Under the pieces are notes generated by a model, which had not been told where the DNA came from, made no database searches, and worked only from the letters and a program-made list of their open reading frames with translations. This document shows positions 52,920 to 63,938 of a stretch of 64,000 nucleotides of DNA, piece by piece. The stretch is taken from NCBI GenBank assembly GCA_033239005.1, contig BSQZ01000026.1, forward strand, positions 6,341,501 through 6,405,500, read 5' to 3'. Made by a program: the position numbers and the translations under genes. Each line of letters begins with the position of its first letter. The first letter of the stretch is position 1. The stretch comes from Lamellibrachia satsuma. Its lineage: Eukaryota; Annelida; Polychaeta; Sabellida; Siboglinidae.

Positions 52920-55900
52920 GCATGACCTGGCTTTTAGGAATCCATATTGATAGTGATTTATTAACTTGTGCTTAACATGGAAGTCCACCATATATGATAT
53001 GCATGACTTTGCTTTTAGGAATCCATATTGATAGTGATTTATTAATTTGTGCTTAACATGGAAGTCCTCCATATATGATATGCATGACCTGGCTTTTAAG
53101 AATCCATATTGATAGTGATTTATTAATTTGTGCTTAACATGGAAGTCCACCATATATAATATGCATGACCTGGCTATTAGGAATCGATATTGATAGTGAT
53201 TTATTTATTTGTTCTTAACATGGAAGTCCACCATATATAATATGCATGACCTGGCTTTTAGGAATCCATATTGATATTGATTTATTAATGTGTGCTTAAC
53301 ATGGCAGTCCACTATATATAATATGCATGACGTGGCTTTTAGGAATCCATATTGGTAGTGATTTATTATTTTTTTCTTAACATGGAAGTCCACCATATAT
53401 AGTATGCATGACCTGGCTTTTAGGAATCCATATTGATAGTGATTTATTAATTTGTTCTTAACATGGAAGTCCACCATATATAGTATGCATGACCTGGCTT
53501 TTAGGAATCCATATTGATAGTGATTTATTAATTTGTTCTTAACATGGAAGTCCACCATATATAATATGCATGACCTGGCTTTTAGGAATCCATATTGATA
53601 GTGATTTATTAATTTGTGCTTAACATGGAAGTCCACTATATATAATATGCATGACCTGGCTTTTAGGAATCCATATTGATAGTGATTTATTAATTTGTTC
53701 TTAACATGGAAGTCCACCATATATAGTATGCATGACCTGGCTTTTAGGAATCCATATTGATAGTGATTTATTAATTTTTGCTTAACATGGAAGTCCACCA
53801 TATATAATATGCATGATCTGGCTTTTAGGAATCCATATTAATAATGATTTATTAATTTGTGCTTAACATGGAAGTCCACCATATATTATATGCATGACCT
53901 GGCTTTTAGGAATCGATATTGATAGTGATTTATTAATTTGTGCTTAACATGGAAGTCCACCACATATGATATGCATGACTTTGCTTTTAGGAATCCATAT
54001 TGATAGTGATTTATTAATTTGTGCTTAACATGGAAGTCCACCATATATAATATGCATGATCTGGCTTTTAGGAATCTATATTGATAGTGATTTATTAATT
54101 TGTGCTTAACATGGAATTCCACCATATATAATATGCATGACCTGGCTTTTAGGAATCCATATTGATAGTGATTTATTAACTTGTGCTTAACATGGAAGTC
54201 CACCATATATAATATGCATGACATGGCTTTTAGGAATCCATATTGATAGTGATTTATTAATTTGTGCTTAACATGGAAGTCCACCATATATAATATGCAT
54301 GACCTGGCTTTTAGGAATCCATATTGATAGTGATTTATTAATTTGTGCTTAACATGGAAGTCCACCATATATAATATGCATGACCTGGCTTTTAGGAATC
54401 GATATTGATAGTGATTTATTAATTTGTTCTTAACATGGAAGTCCACCATATATAATATGCATGACCTGGCTTTTAGGATCCATATTGATATTGATTAATT
54501 AATGTGTGCTTAACATGGAAGTCCACTATATATAATATGTATGACCTGGCTTTTAGGAATCCATATTGATAGTGATTTATTAATTTGTGCTTAACATTGA
54601 AGTCCACTATATATAATATGCATGACCTGGCTTTTAGGAATCCATATTGATAGTGATTTATTAATTTGTTCTTAACATGGAAGTCCACCATATATAGTAT
54701 GCATGACCTGGCTTTTAGGAATCCATATTGATAGTGATTTATTAATTTGTGCTTAACATGGAAGTCCACCATATATAATATGCATGACCTGGCTTTTAGG
54801 AATCCATATTGATAGTGATTTATTATTTTTTCTTAACATGGAAGTCCACCGTATATAGTATGGATGACCTGGCTTTTAGGAATCCATATTGATAGTGATT
54901 TATTAATTTGTTCTTAACATGGAAGTCCACCATATGGTCTTTAATTAACATTTCTAATAACTAACAAATCAAATCAAAACTTTAGTACTTTTGCTAGTAG
55001 TATTCTAAATTGTTCTACTATTTCCATTTTTAGTCTAAGTGGACTTCCATAAACTACAGGCGATTTAGCACCTTCATTGCATGCATTGTCTTAGCTACAA
55101 GTTCTGGAAATACACTTAACTCATCTAAACCGTCTGGTGTAACCTCCTGAAATTTAGCATCTGATTCTGGTTATGAACTAATATCATATCTGGTAAACAT
55201 TGAAGTAATGTACCCTTTTACATCTTACCTTAGTGATTTTTTTTCAAAAACAAAACATAACATATTTGTTAAGCATGACTTCGCTTTTAGGAAGCCATGT
55301 AGAGCTGGATTTAATAATGTATGACTAACGAGATAGTGCACCATATGGTCTTTAGTTAACCTTTCTAATAATTTATAAATCACTGATGTTAATCTCACTA
55401 GTCTGTAATTCGCTAAGGTGTTTTTCAGACCTTTTTTAAATAATTGTATGACGTTTGCTTCTTTCCATTCAAAAGGAATCACTCCCTATTTTCATGATCA
55501 GTTGAACACTGGTAGTGGTACACTAATTTGTTCTACTGTTTCAATTAGTAGTCTTGTTGGAATTCCATCCACTCCAGATGATTTGTTATCCTTCACTCTC
55601 TTTTCTTTCTGGTAAACACTGAACTGAATTATACATTTATGTCTTCCGCCATTAAAAGCTGTGTGCTATTATAGTTCAAGCACCGTCTTCTAGTGGTCCA
55701 AACTTGTCTTGTATGTTTTGTTTACTCCTGGCATATGCATAGGAATTCTTGCCGCCAGTTTCATTGTTACATATTAATTGTTGCCCATAGCTTCTTTTAG
55801 ATTGTCTAATTTCAGTCGTAGCTGCATTAAGTACCTGTTTGCAATTTGTGAATTCATCATCCTTTCTGGTACGCCTATAAACCGTTCACATTGTTTGTTT

Positions 55901-57782
55901 GTACGCTATTTTAATAGCTTCTTTTCACAAGTGTTTCTTTCTATGTGGTTTCCCTTGTTCTTTCAAGAGAACAAATTGATCAATGATACTCTCAGTTTCA
56001 TTAAAGTGTTCCAACTTTCACTTATTGTCTTATTCCGCAGCATGTCAGTTCAGTCTAGCTTTGCTAAATATTTTCTTATATCTTTGTATTTACCTTTATC
56101 GAAGTTTCTCGTGCTGTATTTTTATTTAAACTTTCTGATTTTACTTTGATATAAAAATGCAATTATGATCGTTGCTACTCAGTGTTTCGTATAATTTCAC
56201 ATGTAATTTCTGCACTAATTCGTTTTGTGAGGGCATAACTATGTCTAAAATTGAATTTCCTTGGTGAGCAACTGTCCGGTGACCAACTGTCCGAGCACCG
56301 TCTAATACACTCCCTCATCTGGCTGGTTCTAGCACGTGTGTGGAGAGAAAGCTGTCCTGTATTGTTTGGTCCTCATCACCTTTGTTCTCGATATATTTCC
56401 ATTGTATATTACCGGAGCTAAAACCTCCCATTACAATACGTTCCCATTACTCATTTCATTTATAGCGTTTTGTATTTTTTATACTCTTCGTTTATATGTG
56501 GACTTCAGTAAACCAATTCAATAGTTATTTTTTTATTTCCTGTAACTATATTGCACCAAATAACTTCATCACAATCTGCTTCTCTTTTAAATTTTATTTC
56601 GTAATCCTGAATGGACAGCTTAAATCATTCCTCCCCTTATTCATAACATATCTTTCCTAAATATTTTGGTTTAGTGTCAATCCTAGTTTAGAATCTGATA
56701 TGATTTTTTGGCCTATGATTCGGTCAAATGTAATATTTAGTTCTTTTTTCGAATTTACCATGCTCCTTGAATTTTACTCACTAATTTAAACCCAGCTTCA
56801 GAAATGTTTTCCGGTTGTGGCTGATTTATTTGTACTAGTAGCTTCTTGTCCTGTTTGAAGCACTTCTATGAAACCGCCCTGCGCTTTTAGCTTAAATAAT
56901 GTACATTGCCCATATGCAAATACTGCCGCCTTTCTCGTTTACGTGGAAACCATTCCTCATGTCTACCTTCCAACAAAGCAACCCCACAAATCTACTAAGC
57001 AAGCTGTCTTTTCGCCACTTAGCTGCTGAATTAGTGCGTCGCTAATTGTCATACTAAAGCAATTTCGATATCCCTGATCACTGCCTCTCATTACTGGTGA
57101 ACGCCTTGATAAAAGTTTCTGCCCGACACATGCCTGCATCAGCGTCCTGACAGTGCATTGGATGTCAGGCAAATAGTTTCTAAAGGAAATTTGACCAGCA
57201 TTGGTTGATTAATGAGCACAATATGTCCAAGTTGGAAGAACAATGTTGTAAGACGATCCACAGATCAGACCCACTCGTACCTTTGGCTGGGACACTTGGC
57301 CCCGTTGCTCCAGCTGGGCCCATTTGACCCGTTGCTCCAGCTGGGCCCATTTGACCCGTTGCTCCAGCTGGGCCCATTGGACCCGTTGCTCCAGCTGGGC
57401 CCATTGGACCCGCTGCTCCAGCTGGGCCCCTTGGCCCCGTTGCTCCAGCTGGGCCCTTTGGCCCCGTTGCTCCAGCTGGGCCTGTTGGTCCGGCAGGTCC
57501 GGCTGGACCCGTTTTTCCTTTCAAGCCTAAACCACGAATATGACAAGTTAGTGCGAGTTACTTACACCATGAGCAACAAAACTTCGTCTGTTCAATGATG
57601 GTACTTGCGTCATTGAACTGACGAAAGTACCAGCAACACACAAAGAACAAAGACGATGCTCTTGAACTCGCCAACAGACCAGCCACAAACATAGAATAAA
57701 GAAGATGGTACTTACATCCTTGAACTGTCGAAAAGATCAGCAACAAACTACCAACACCGACGAGAGTGGCAAATGGTGTCAT
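24275..57782 (-). CDS. Collagen-like secreted or membrane protein, partial
   Basis: Three exons in compatible phase: 57782-57716 (or from the acceptor at 57845), 57526-57281 and 24418-24275. From the ATG at 57782 the first 22 residues are hydrophobic ([18 protein letters not shown]), then Cys and 25 Gly-X-Y triplets rich in GPAGAT. A break (PSVPAK) follows, then ten more triplets ([16 protein letters not shown]) and RPQGRAGK. The codon split over the 32.9-kb intron is G|GA, so the triplet register holds across it, the main evidence that the exons belong together. The N-terminus may be a signal peptide, or part of a type II anchor if the exon starts at 57845, where tactaat..ttgcag is a good branch site and acceptor and the frame stays open (GYSATFYNILTAAL). 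Further 3' exons and the C-terminal domain are not found. Short-chain collagen-like proteins of invertebrates are plausible relatives. Confidence 0.72.
24841..30208 (-). repeat. Higher-order tandem duplication within the satellite, unit about 2.68 kb
   Basis: Private variants of block 24841-27524 recur in order in 27525-30208: tagaaacccacc (24847 and 27531), ggctttttgg with tgaaagtg (25041 and 27725), tcgaagttca (25981 and 28665), long TA run (26236 and 28919), attaatgtgtgc with attgcag (26767 and 29441), short TA run (27202 and 29876). The offset is 2684 bp before the long TA run and about 2673 bp (33 units) after it, the difference being TA length. Confidence 0.88.
26236..26319. repeat. TA expansion inside the satellite
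   Basis: A run of about 40 TA units at the catatataatat position of the unit. Shorter runs at the same unit position are at 27202-27227, 28919-28992, 29876-29896, 31187-31208, 41009-41026, 43370-43388, 47674-47691, 49628-49651 and 52886-52918. Most are followed by a unit with attaacttg, then actttgc, then gtcctcc. Confidence 0.9.
30296..30467 (+). repeat. Inverted block of two satellite units
   Basis: Here the satellite reads in the opposite orientation for about 172 bp. Both junctions are palindromic: ccatattaaatgcatattaa plus atatgg on the left, and aagccaggtcatgcatatat plus atgacctggctt on the right. The inverted units carry the ggtgaac, aagcaaaaa and aatcgc variants found together at 32100-32280 and 50460-50645. 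Confidence 0.9.
54936..55224 (-). pseudogene. LINE RT relic A, continuous with the satellite
   Basis: On the minus strand this reads, with breaks, a pre-RT linker ([43 protein letters not shown]), then a deleted RT start, then enters the satellite at the place corresponding to KDHMVDF. The border caccatatggtctttaatta matches caccatatggtctttagtta at 55340-55359 in the neighbouring copy. The other side of the array (24600-24624) continues as [10 protein letters not shown], parallel to [10 protein letters not shown] in copy B. Confidence 0.8.
55225..57172 (-). mobile_element. Decayed CR1/jockey-group LINE, copy B
   Basis: Read on the minus strand from 57172: a possible ORF1 esterase-like piece ([10 protein letters not shown], then [10 protein letters not shown] in another frame, like the DGxHxN block of SGNH hydrolases); endonuclease parts ([61 protein letters not shown]); a linker ([39 protein letters not shown] basic stretch); and RT ([64 protein letters not shown]). 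The frame is broken many times. It is the same family as relic A and the satellite and is truncated at LCF, where relic A starts again with its linker. It lies in the large collagen-gene intron in the same orientation as the gene. Confidence 0.82.
57281..57526 (-). CDS. Collagen-like gene, main Gly-X-Y exon
   Basis: 246 bp, acceptor gcactaac..gtggtttag| and donor CCAAAG|gtacga, phase 1 on both sides. It begins [16 protein letters not shown] and consists of 25 triplets. At DNA level it is a 27-bp repeat (three triplets, GPAGATGPM or GPAGATGQM), about seven units, two of them nearly identical, so it has probably grown by unequal exchange. Confidence 0.85.
57598..57745 (-). repeat. Tandem copies of collagen exon 1 end and donor
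   Basis: The end of exon 1 with its donor (57704-57745, minus strand CAGTTCAAGGAT|gtaagtacc) has two degraded copies further into intron 1, at about 57652-57691 and 57598-57640, roughly 53 bp apart. The last one keeps cagttcaatgac|gcaagtacc, a GC-type donor-like sequence. Confidence 0.7.
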
Positions 57783-57845
57783 TGCATCCGTCGAAGTGAG
57801 TGCTGCAGTCAGAATGTTGTAAAACGTTGCAGAATATCCGCAGCT

Positions 57846-59141
57846 CTGCAACAGTCACAGTTTATTGTAATTAGTACTGTTGTATTGTTCATCGAATAAT
57901 ATGAACCATAATTACGAAATTAAGCACGTATATAAAATTAATTGAGACACTAAGCATATTACCGTGTTTGCTGTCACCGAGTCAGTGAATTTCCTATTGG
58001 AGGTCCAGCCCAGATGTCGGTACCACCTTGGGGGGGGGGGGGCAAAACTTCATTGTTGGTAAATTATTTGTTCCACCATTATAAGTAAAAAAAATATGTG
58101 ACAACCTTTCCAAATGAGTAGCTTTATCTTTTTGGCTACGCATAATGTATTTTTACATAAAACGCCAATACCTGCTAGGTAAAACACTTTCAAAAGCCCC
58201 ATCAAATCAAATGCCCCATGAACAAATTTAATTAATGCCTCAGTATCTAAATATATTTGAACAAATATTTTTCCAATAAAAGTATAAAACAAATGTATGT
58301 TGTAAGTCAACAATACTGAATTAATTGCATACAAACATATTCTTCAGATGTAATAGGTAAAATAATTCCATATATGTATATTAACACTTTACTATCATGA
58401 CCGAAATATATATGTGTGATTTTAGCACTGTTATTACGTGTGTAACCAATGATAATTAGTACATATTATTATGACTTGTGCATCAAGTGCATAAACTTAC
58501 AAGAAGCAGTCACATGTGAATCTAAACGGCAATGTTATCACATAAAATAGCATTGTTAATTGATCTGAGAATTGTGAGTTTAATTGAATTTTACAATTTC
58601 TTAGTTAATTGTAATTTAATTAATTAACTTTTCAATTTAATTGCCCCAAGAAATCCACTGAACTTGCTGTTAATGTGCCCAGTTTAAAAAACAGAATGCT
58701 TTTGTACAGGTACATTCATTCAATATTAAGAAGGTTATCATAAATTATGTTCCTGTGTCAATCCGCAGATGATTATACTTGAGCTGGACCGAGATACCAA
58801 TATTCATACGTCGCGTGCATTTCGTAAGAAACGCGTGAGTGGGTCGCCTGGTTGGGTTTGGACCCGGTCCAAGAATAGCGTCATGCCGTTGCGCTAAAGC
58901 GAAAGTAAATTGTCACACAGTCACGTCTGTTACCTCGACCTGGTCTATGGTAGTGATATCGGCCACAATATAGTGTTTATGTCACTGACATAATTAATTG
59001 TATTATGTATTTATCTTAAGCACCTACCATTGCTGTATAATTCACAAAATATATATCATCGGAATGCCCCAGTTTCAGTTATACTTCCGCTTTGAACATC
59101 AGCAGTATGTAAACATGGCATTTTATGTCACTAAGCTAAGA
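57846..59141. other. Intergenic stretch upstream of the collagen-like gene
   Basis: AT-rich, with a 13-G run at about 58030-58042. A 5' exon or promoter of the collagen-like gene could be here, but none is identified. Confidence 0.4.
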
Positions 59142-60030
59142 TATTCTAGCCGAAAAGGTAATACCGTTATACGTGTTGTGTATAAGTATAGATCTACACG
59201 CGTTACGTACCGTTGTGAATCTTTGTGCTCCTCGTCCTTCGATGTGCTTACCGTTGAAATCAGTGACCAGTCGAAGAACCGAAGAATCTAGTTGTGACCG
59301 TCAACGAGAGTTCACTGAGCAGCTACAAGTCATGTGATTGTTACGCTGACGCATAACGACGATAATATCCCCTTTGCCAGCAGTGTAATTATATGTGGCA
59401 GTGGGCTTACAGTTAGAGATAACCAGCTTTGACTGTGAGAGTAAACGACATTTACCCCAGTGTGGGATCGTTTTCTTACGGGGCATTGGGTCATGTTCTA
59501 CGTTGCGGGTATCCTTCGTAGTAATATATTCGAACACGTAAACACGCACGCACGCACGCACGCACGCACGCACACACACACGTGTACACACTAAATTATG
59601 TATGTTATTTTTACTTCCGATGCATCAGTTAGAAGGAACCTCGATACGACTTCTGTAGACGAAAAGGCAATATGTATTGTGTATAAGTATACACGCGTGA
59701 CGTACCGTGGTGAATATACGTGTGCATCTCGTCCTTCGATGTACTTGTGAGTGAAATCAGTGACCAGTAGAAGGACCGATATGTTGACCTAAACAACACC
59801 ACTTTATACTAGTTGTGTCCGTCAACGAGAGTTCACTGAACCGCTACGAGTCATATGATTGCACACGCTGGTGCACAATAACACGTTGCTTTGTAGCTGT
59901 GCCACTTATAACTCATGCTATGAAATACAATCTAAATATCCATTTTGCTAGCAGTGTGTTCACATGTGTTAGTGGGCAGTTAGAGACGTTAGTCATTACA
60001 CATATTCATATCAAAGACATTTCACCCAGT
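59142..60030. repeat. Tandem duplication, unit about 510-570 bp
   Basis: 59142-59459 and 59651-60030 share a series of blocks in the same order: gacgaaaaggcaata-like start, gtgtataagtata, acacgcgt, ctcgtccttcgatgt, gaaatcagtgaccagt, gtcaacgagagttcactga, then cagcagtgt and cagttagaga. The copies differ by many substitutions and indels. No coding function is evident. Confidence 0.75.
59541..59590. repeat. ACGC microsatellite
   Basis: About seven CACG/ACGC units and a CA tail, lying between the two copies of the tandem duplication. Confidence 0.9.
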
Positions 60031-60972
60031 CTTGATTTTCAATTCTGACTTGTGCAACAGAGTATAGGTGGAATTATCATAGGCGATCTCTACGGCGGCG
60101 TTGACCTGTTGTGCTTCCGATGTAGCCTTTACTGGGCGTACACGTTGTTCTATTTTTTGCATTTTGTGCAACGACAACAATACAACAATAATAACACACA
60201 TTTCAAAAGTGCATAAGCAAACCGATATGCATATATTATTGTAGGCGTGAGAAAGGCCTACATATCAATATATGTATAGCATTCCATGAGATTCTGCACA
60301 GACAACGTTTTAGTTTATATTTTTTTACCGACGCAAACAAGTTCAATGAGCTGATTAAGTGTTTGATGTATGAGTTAAATCTTACCGCAGACCACAGGTT
60401 TGAAACCAAATACCACGCGGTTTGGTCAGTAATGAGAAACTGATGATCTAGACAAATGGTCTGCAGAATGGGAAATGTTAATCAATTTATGGAAATGTTA
60501 ATGCGTACATAGGGGACATTGAAACACGGACGAATAACATAAAATGGGGAATAATTTACTAGGCAGAACCACAAGAAAAATAGGAGTAATAATTATATAG
60601 TGCTGACATGAAAGTACATGAAAGTACCATAGCAATGTGACAAGCATCCCAACCTTTTGAACTTTGCATCCGGGAGATTTCCAGGATTATCGGAGACCGC
60701 CAGAGGGGGACCCCTGTCGATGGGAGAGGGGGTTCCCGGGAATTGTTTTTCAAGTAAAAAATGTGGTTTCTTATGCATTGTGACTCAGGATTCTGGGAAT
60801 TTATTAAACATAAATTTCCTCTGACATTTCACGATTTTTACTTTAGTTCACAATGCAGTTCATAATACAAACCTGAAACAACATTTATAAGGTGACGAAA
60901 GCGGCGGCTCATCTCACATGCATGAGTCTGTTTCTAACTGGCGAACTGTTCCGCATGACAAAGGTATCCGCT
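60031..60972. other. Intergenic stretch, no gene recognised
   Basis: AT-rich; no exon, RNA gene or named element is seen. Confidence 0.4.
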
Positions 60973-61310
60973 CTGCCGTTATTATAATAATTATTGTTAT
61001 TATTAGTATTGTGCTGAGCGGGAGCCCAGCTGACATTTCCGTAAGATTTACAGTGTTGGACGGGAGGCGGGAGGTTGGTTTTCGGACGACTCCCGGACAA
61101 TCCAAGAGAGTTGCGATGCTTGATGTGGCATTGCGGCTTCAAAAGGTAATCAAATAGCGTTAGTAACAGAATATGGTAGATTGGATTGATCGCACAACCC
61201 CACCGGCACAGCCCAACACCAATGACCATAAAGATACAGGGACAAACAACCCCTCTATGGTACAAACCTACAACAGGGATGCCAGGAACACTGTCGGGCA
61301 TCTAGTTTCG
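60973..61310 (-). mobile_element. Possible retroposon 3' end
   Basis: A GC-richer island that on the minus strand ends gctcccgctcagcacaatac followed by TAATAATAAC-type repeats (60973-61012), resembling a LINE or SINE tail. A long open minus frame covers it but shows no motif I recognise. Confidence 0.3.
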
Positions 61311-62523
61311 TAAAAAAGCAGATCTTACAAAACAAGAAGGTACATTTAATGTTAAAGAATGTCGGACATGGTAGAGTAACCAGGGGTAAAACGGCTCCTG
61401 GGAGTAAGACGCCCCCCCCCGTACGTACACAAAATATAAAACTCTGAACGTCCCAAAATCTGGTGCAAAATTAAGCTAACATCTATCGGATACCCACCCC
61501 GAAAGTTCAGCAACTCGAGAGACGTAATTAAATCAGTGTGGTCTTTAACTTTTATATGTACTGTAATACGCTCTGATGTAATAGTTTGACAATAGTAAAA
61601 TTGTGCTCACTATAGCTATATAACTCGCTATAAAAGGATATAAATCCTGTGTTCTAGCCGTTTCATCGCCTCAGCTCTTTGGCTCTGCCTTGGTAGTTGA
61701 CCCGCCTCCATCCACACGAAGTAACCTGCCCACATCCGGCTTATTACGATTCTTCTGAACTGATATCTTCTTTCATATCATCCACACATGCATTTATTGT
61801 TGACCAGGCGGAGCCATGGTTTTACTGAACTGGGTCCAACGATAGTACAGTAGACCTACTATTACAGAAATCGATTCTAACAGATTCCTTTTTAAAAGCA
61901 TAATGTTGTTTGATTGTGTAGGTAATTTTGACCGCAGGCAGAAGATACAGAAATGAGCGCCGGTGTCCATGGTGGGTGCCAACTTTTAAAAAAGAAAATA
62001 CGTACGTTCTTTACTTTTATTTTTATGGCGAATTAACATAATCTCCAATTTGTACCTTCATTCCATGAAAAGATTACTATACCTAATTATAGGTGGTTCT
62101 CGTAATAAGCCCTTTGGGGTTTCCCGAGAATTTCCCGAGTTACCAGATGAAATTAATTATGACAATACCTGTAACAACATTGTAAATGAGTAACCAAATA
62201 AACTAAAATTGCTCGATCGAGTGTGTGCCGCTGAACATAAATGGTAGAGCATCGTTGCAGCGTCGATGGGAAATACATTTTGCTGTGATGTAATGAACTC
62301 AAAACATGTCGTGGCTGAAGCTAGGCTATGCGCCAGCGAGTGTAGGGTAAACGGAGTACGACAGTGCCAGCTGGGAAATATCTGCGACGCCATCTAGCGA
62401 GTTTAGCGTTTCATGGGGACCAACTATGCGGTAGTAATGCGTACTCGCAACACTGTCAATTGATACAACTTTGCATGTGTGCTACACATTAACAGACACA
62501 CAGGGTATTACGTCTTCAATAGC
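61311..62523. other. Intergenic stretch between collagen-like gene and RBBP6
   Basis: No gene is recognised. A C-run lies at about 61411-61419. It follows the 3' end of RBBP6 on the minus strand. Confidence 0.4.
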
Positions 62524-62529
62524 TTTATT
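62524..62529 (-). terminator. Polyadenylation signal AATAAA for RBBP6
   Basis: AATAAA on the minus strand about 500 nt beyond the RBBP6 stop codon. It gives a 3' UTR of normal length; the cleavage site is not determined. Confidence 0.45.
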
Positions 62530-63025
62530 CTCTCTTAATCTCAGCCGACATTGAAAGTGGCATCATAAAGCAAGAACAACACAACTTAACTTTGATAAAG
62601 AACAATGTTTAAATCACTGGCCTAATGGAACATAGCAGATATACGTTCTGGCTGGGTTGAGAACCCAGCCTTATCATGACATGATTGTGGACGTAATTAA
62701 CTCAAGTACTGGACTATTTGGTAAACTCAACCACAGAACAGCACATAATTATCAAAAAAAGATCTGCCTTACTTTACAAAACTATGCAAAATCAGAAATG
62801 CTGAATAGTGCTTAAAGCTTATTTGCTGTCAAAGCAGCCATCACGGCTACGTCAATGACATGGAACATTAAAACTTAATAGGAACGTGTCTGCATAACAA
62901 CTTGTTTTATCTGCCAGACAATTCTCGGTGGCTCGGTAAAACACTGAGAGTCATGGCGACTGACACCTACACGGGAGTGGTTGTTGAACAAGTGCACGAC
63001 TTGCTGCATTTAATATGTCCTCAGT

Positions 63026-63938
63026 CTACGACTTGTGTTTGTGTTTCTTGTGTTTGTGTTTCCGATGCTTGTGCTTGTGCTTCTTTTTCTTCTTCTTCTT
63101 TTCCAACTGCTCGTCTTCGCTACTGCCTGTCGAATCCTCCTCCACTTTCGACGTTTTTGTTTCGCTTTCGTCCTCGCTGCCCGACTGACTGTCCTCGTTG
63201 TAATCCGGCTCAAAGCTCGCTTCGTCCATCACCGAAATCTTCCGACTGGCGTGACGACTCGGCTGCACATGCTCCTTACGGCTGTCCTCCGTACTGTCTT
63301 CCCTCGACTTCGTTGTTAGGGACTGCGACTTGCTGAGTCTGTGTTCCTTCTCTAAGCTGCCTCGCAACGATGTGCGAATATCAGGGTCGCTCTTGGGAAC
63401 GGACTTATTATGACGTAACACCTTGTCCCGGCTACTGCCTCTACTTTCTGATTTTAGTCCCCTCACATCTCTCGCTTCACCGACATCCTTCCGTCTCTCT
63501 CCCACTTCCCGTCTCTCTCCCACTTCCCGTCTCTCTTCCCGATGCTTGCTTCCGACTTCCCGATATCTATCCACTTCATATTTCCCGCCGGTTTGCCGGC
63601 GTTTATCTCCCACTTCGACGCGTTTGTCTCCCACTTCGCTGCGTCTCTCTCCCACTTCGCTGCGTCTCTCTCCCTTCATCTCTACAGTGACTTCCTTCCT
63701 CCTGGCTTCTCTTCCCGTGCGTTTCCCCTCTCCACCAGAGTGATGCTTGTCGCTGGATGATGACGTGATAGTGACCTGAACGGAGCTTCCATGGCCACCA
63801 GATACGACCTTGCGGTCACGCTCCACTTCTTTGTTGACCTTGTAGCCAGTAGACCGTGACGGTGGTGACACGACTGTGGAGGCCACAATGTGGGGCCGCT
63901 TCTGACTTATTACCTTCTCTGCACTCTCTATGACCGAT
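63026..63938 (-). CDS. RBBP6: RBBP6, last coding exon (C-terminal 303 residues)
   Basis: RBBP6 is a nuclear RING-type ubiquitin ligase that also acts in mRNA 3'-end processing; its DWNN, zinc-knuckle and RING domains lie outside this window. The exon starts after ccttgcag| at 63938 (phase 2) and stops at 63026. It is almost entirely charged and low-complexity: Ser-rich start, a run of seven-residue units (ERRSEVG, ERRSEVG, DKRVEVG, DKRRQTG), then DEASFEPDYNE followed by an acidic Ser/Asp/Glu stretch and a terminal Lys/His run (KKKKKKKHKHKHRKHKHK). The same order, a DEAxFEPDYNE motif, acidic serine region and Lys/His-rich tail, closes vertebrate RBBP6, which is why I name it. The vertebrate protein continues a little further after its Lys/His tract. 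A different Lys-rich nuclear protein cannot be fully excluded. Confidence 0.72.

Larger units (their letters stand above)
24621..54935 (-). repeat. 81-bp satellite derived from a LINE reverse transcriptase, about 370 copies
   Basis: The unit begins atgacctggcttttaggaat and is exactly 81 bp. Read on the minus strand it is 27 codons with no stop, containing [20 protein letters not shown] and then RSCILYM. This aligns residue for residue with the RT relic at 55225-55482 ([25 protein letters not shown]), a conserved RT segment around the QxGF motif. The array fills most of one intron of the collagen-like gene. Common variants are His/Asn at unit residue 8 and His/Arg at residue 13. Copies between about 33,000 and 39,300 are nearly identical, while those at 24,600-32,800 and 53,200-54,900 are more diverse. 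Frame-breaking indels occur at only about 15 places. This is satellite DNA; the giant frames are not evidence of a protein. Confidence 0.95.

Noticed and set aside
24468..54772. Very long minus-strand frames (921, 1015, 1415 codons and others) as giant repeat proteins
   Set aside because: They are the 81-bp satellite read in the frame of its parent RT. They lack a defined start and end, break wherever a unit has an indel, and lie in an intron.
24621..54935. A CRISPR array, because of the regular direct repeats
   Set aside because: There are no unique spacers: the 81-bp units are contiguous. The genome is eukaryotic with spliced genes, and no cas-like genes are present.
63026..63760. Plus-strand frames over the right end of the window
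   Set aside because: They are antisense shadows of the RBBP6 exon, which has an acceptor, a stop and a recognisable C-terminal motif.
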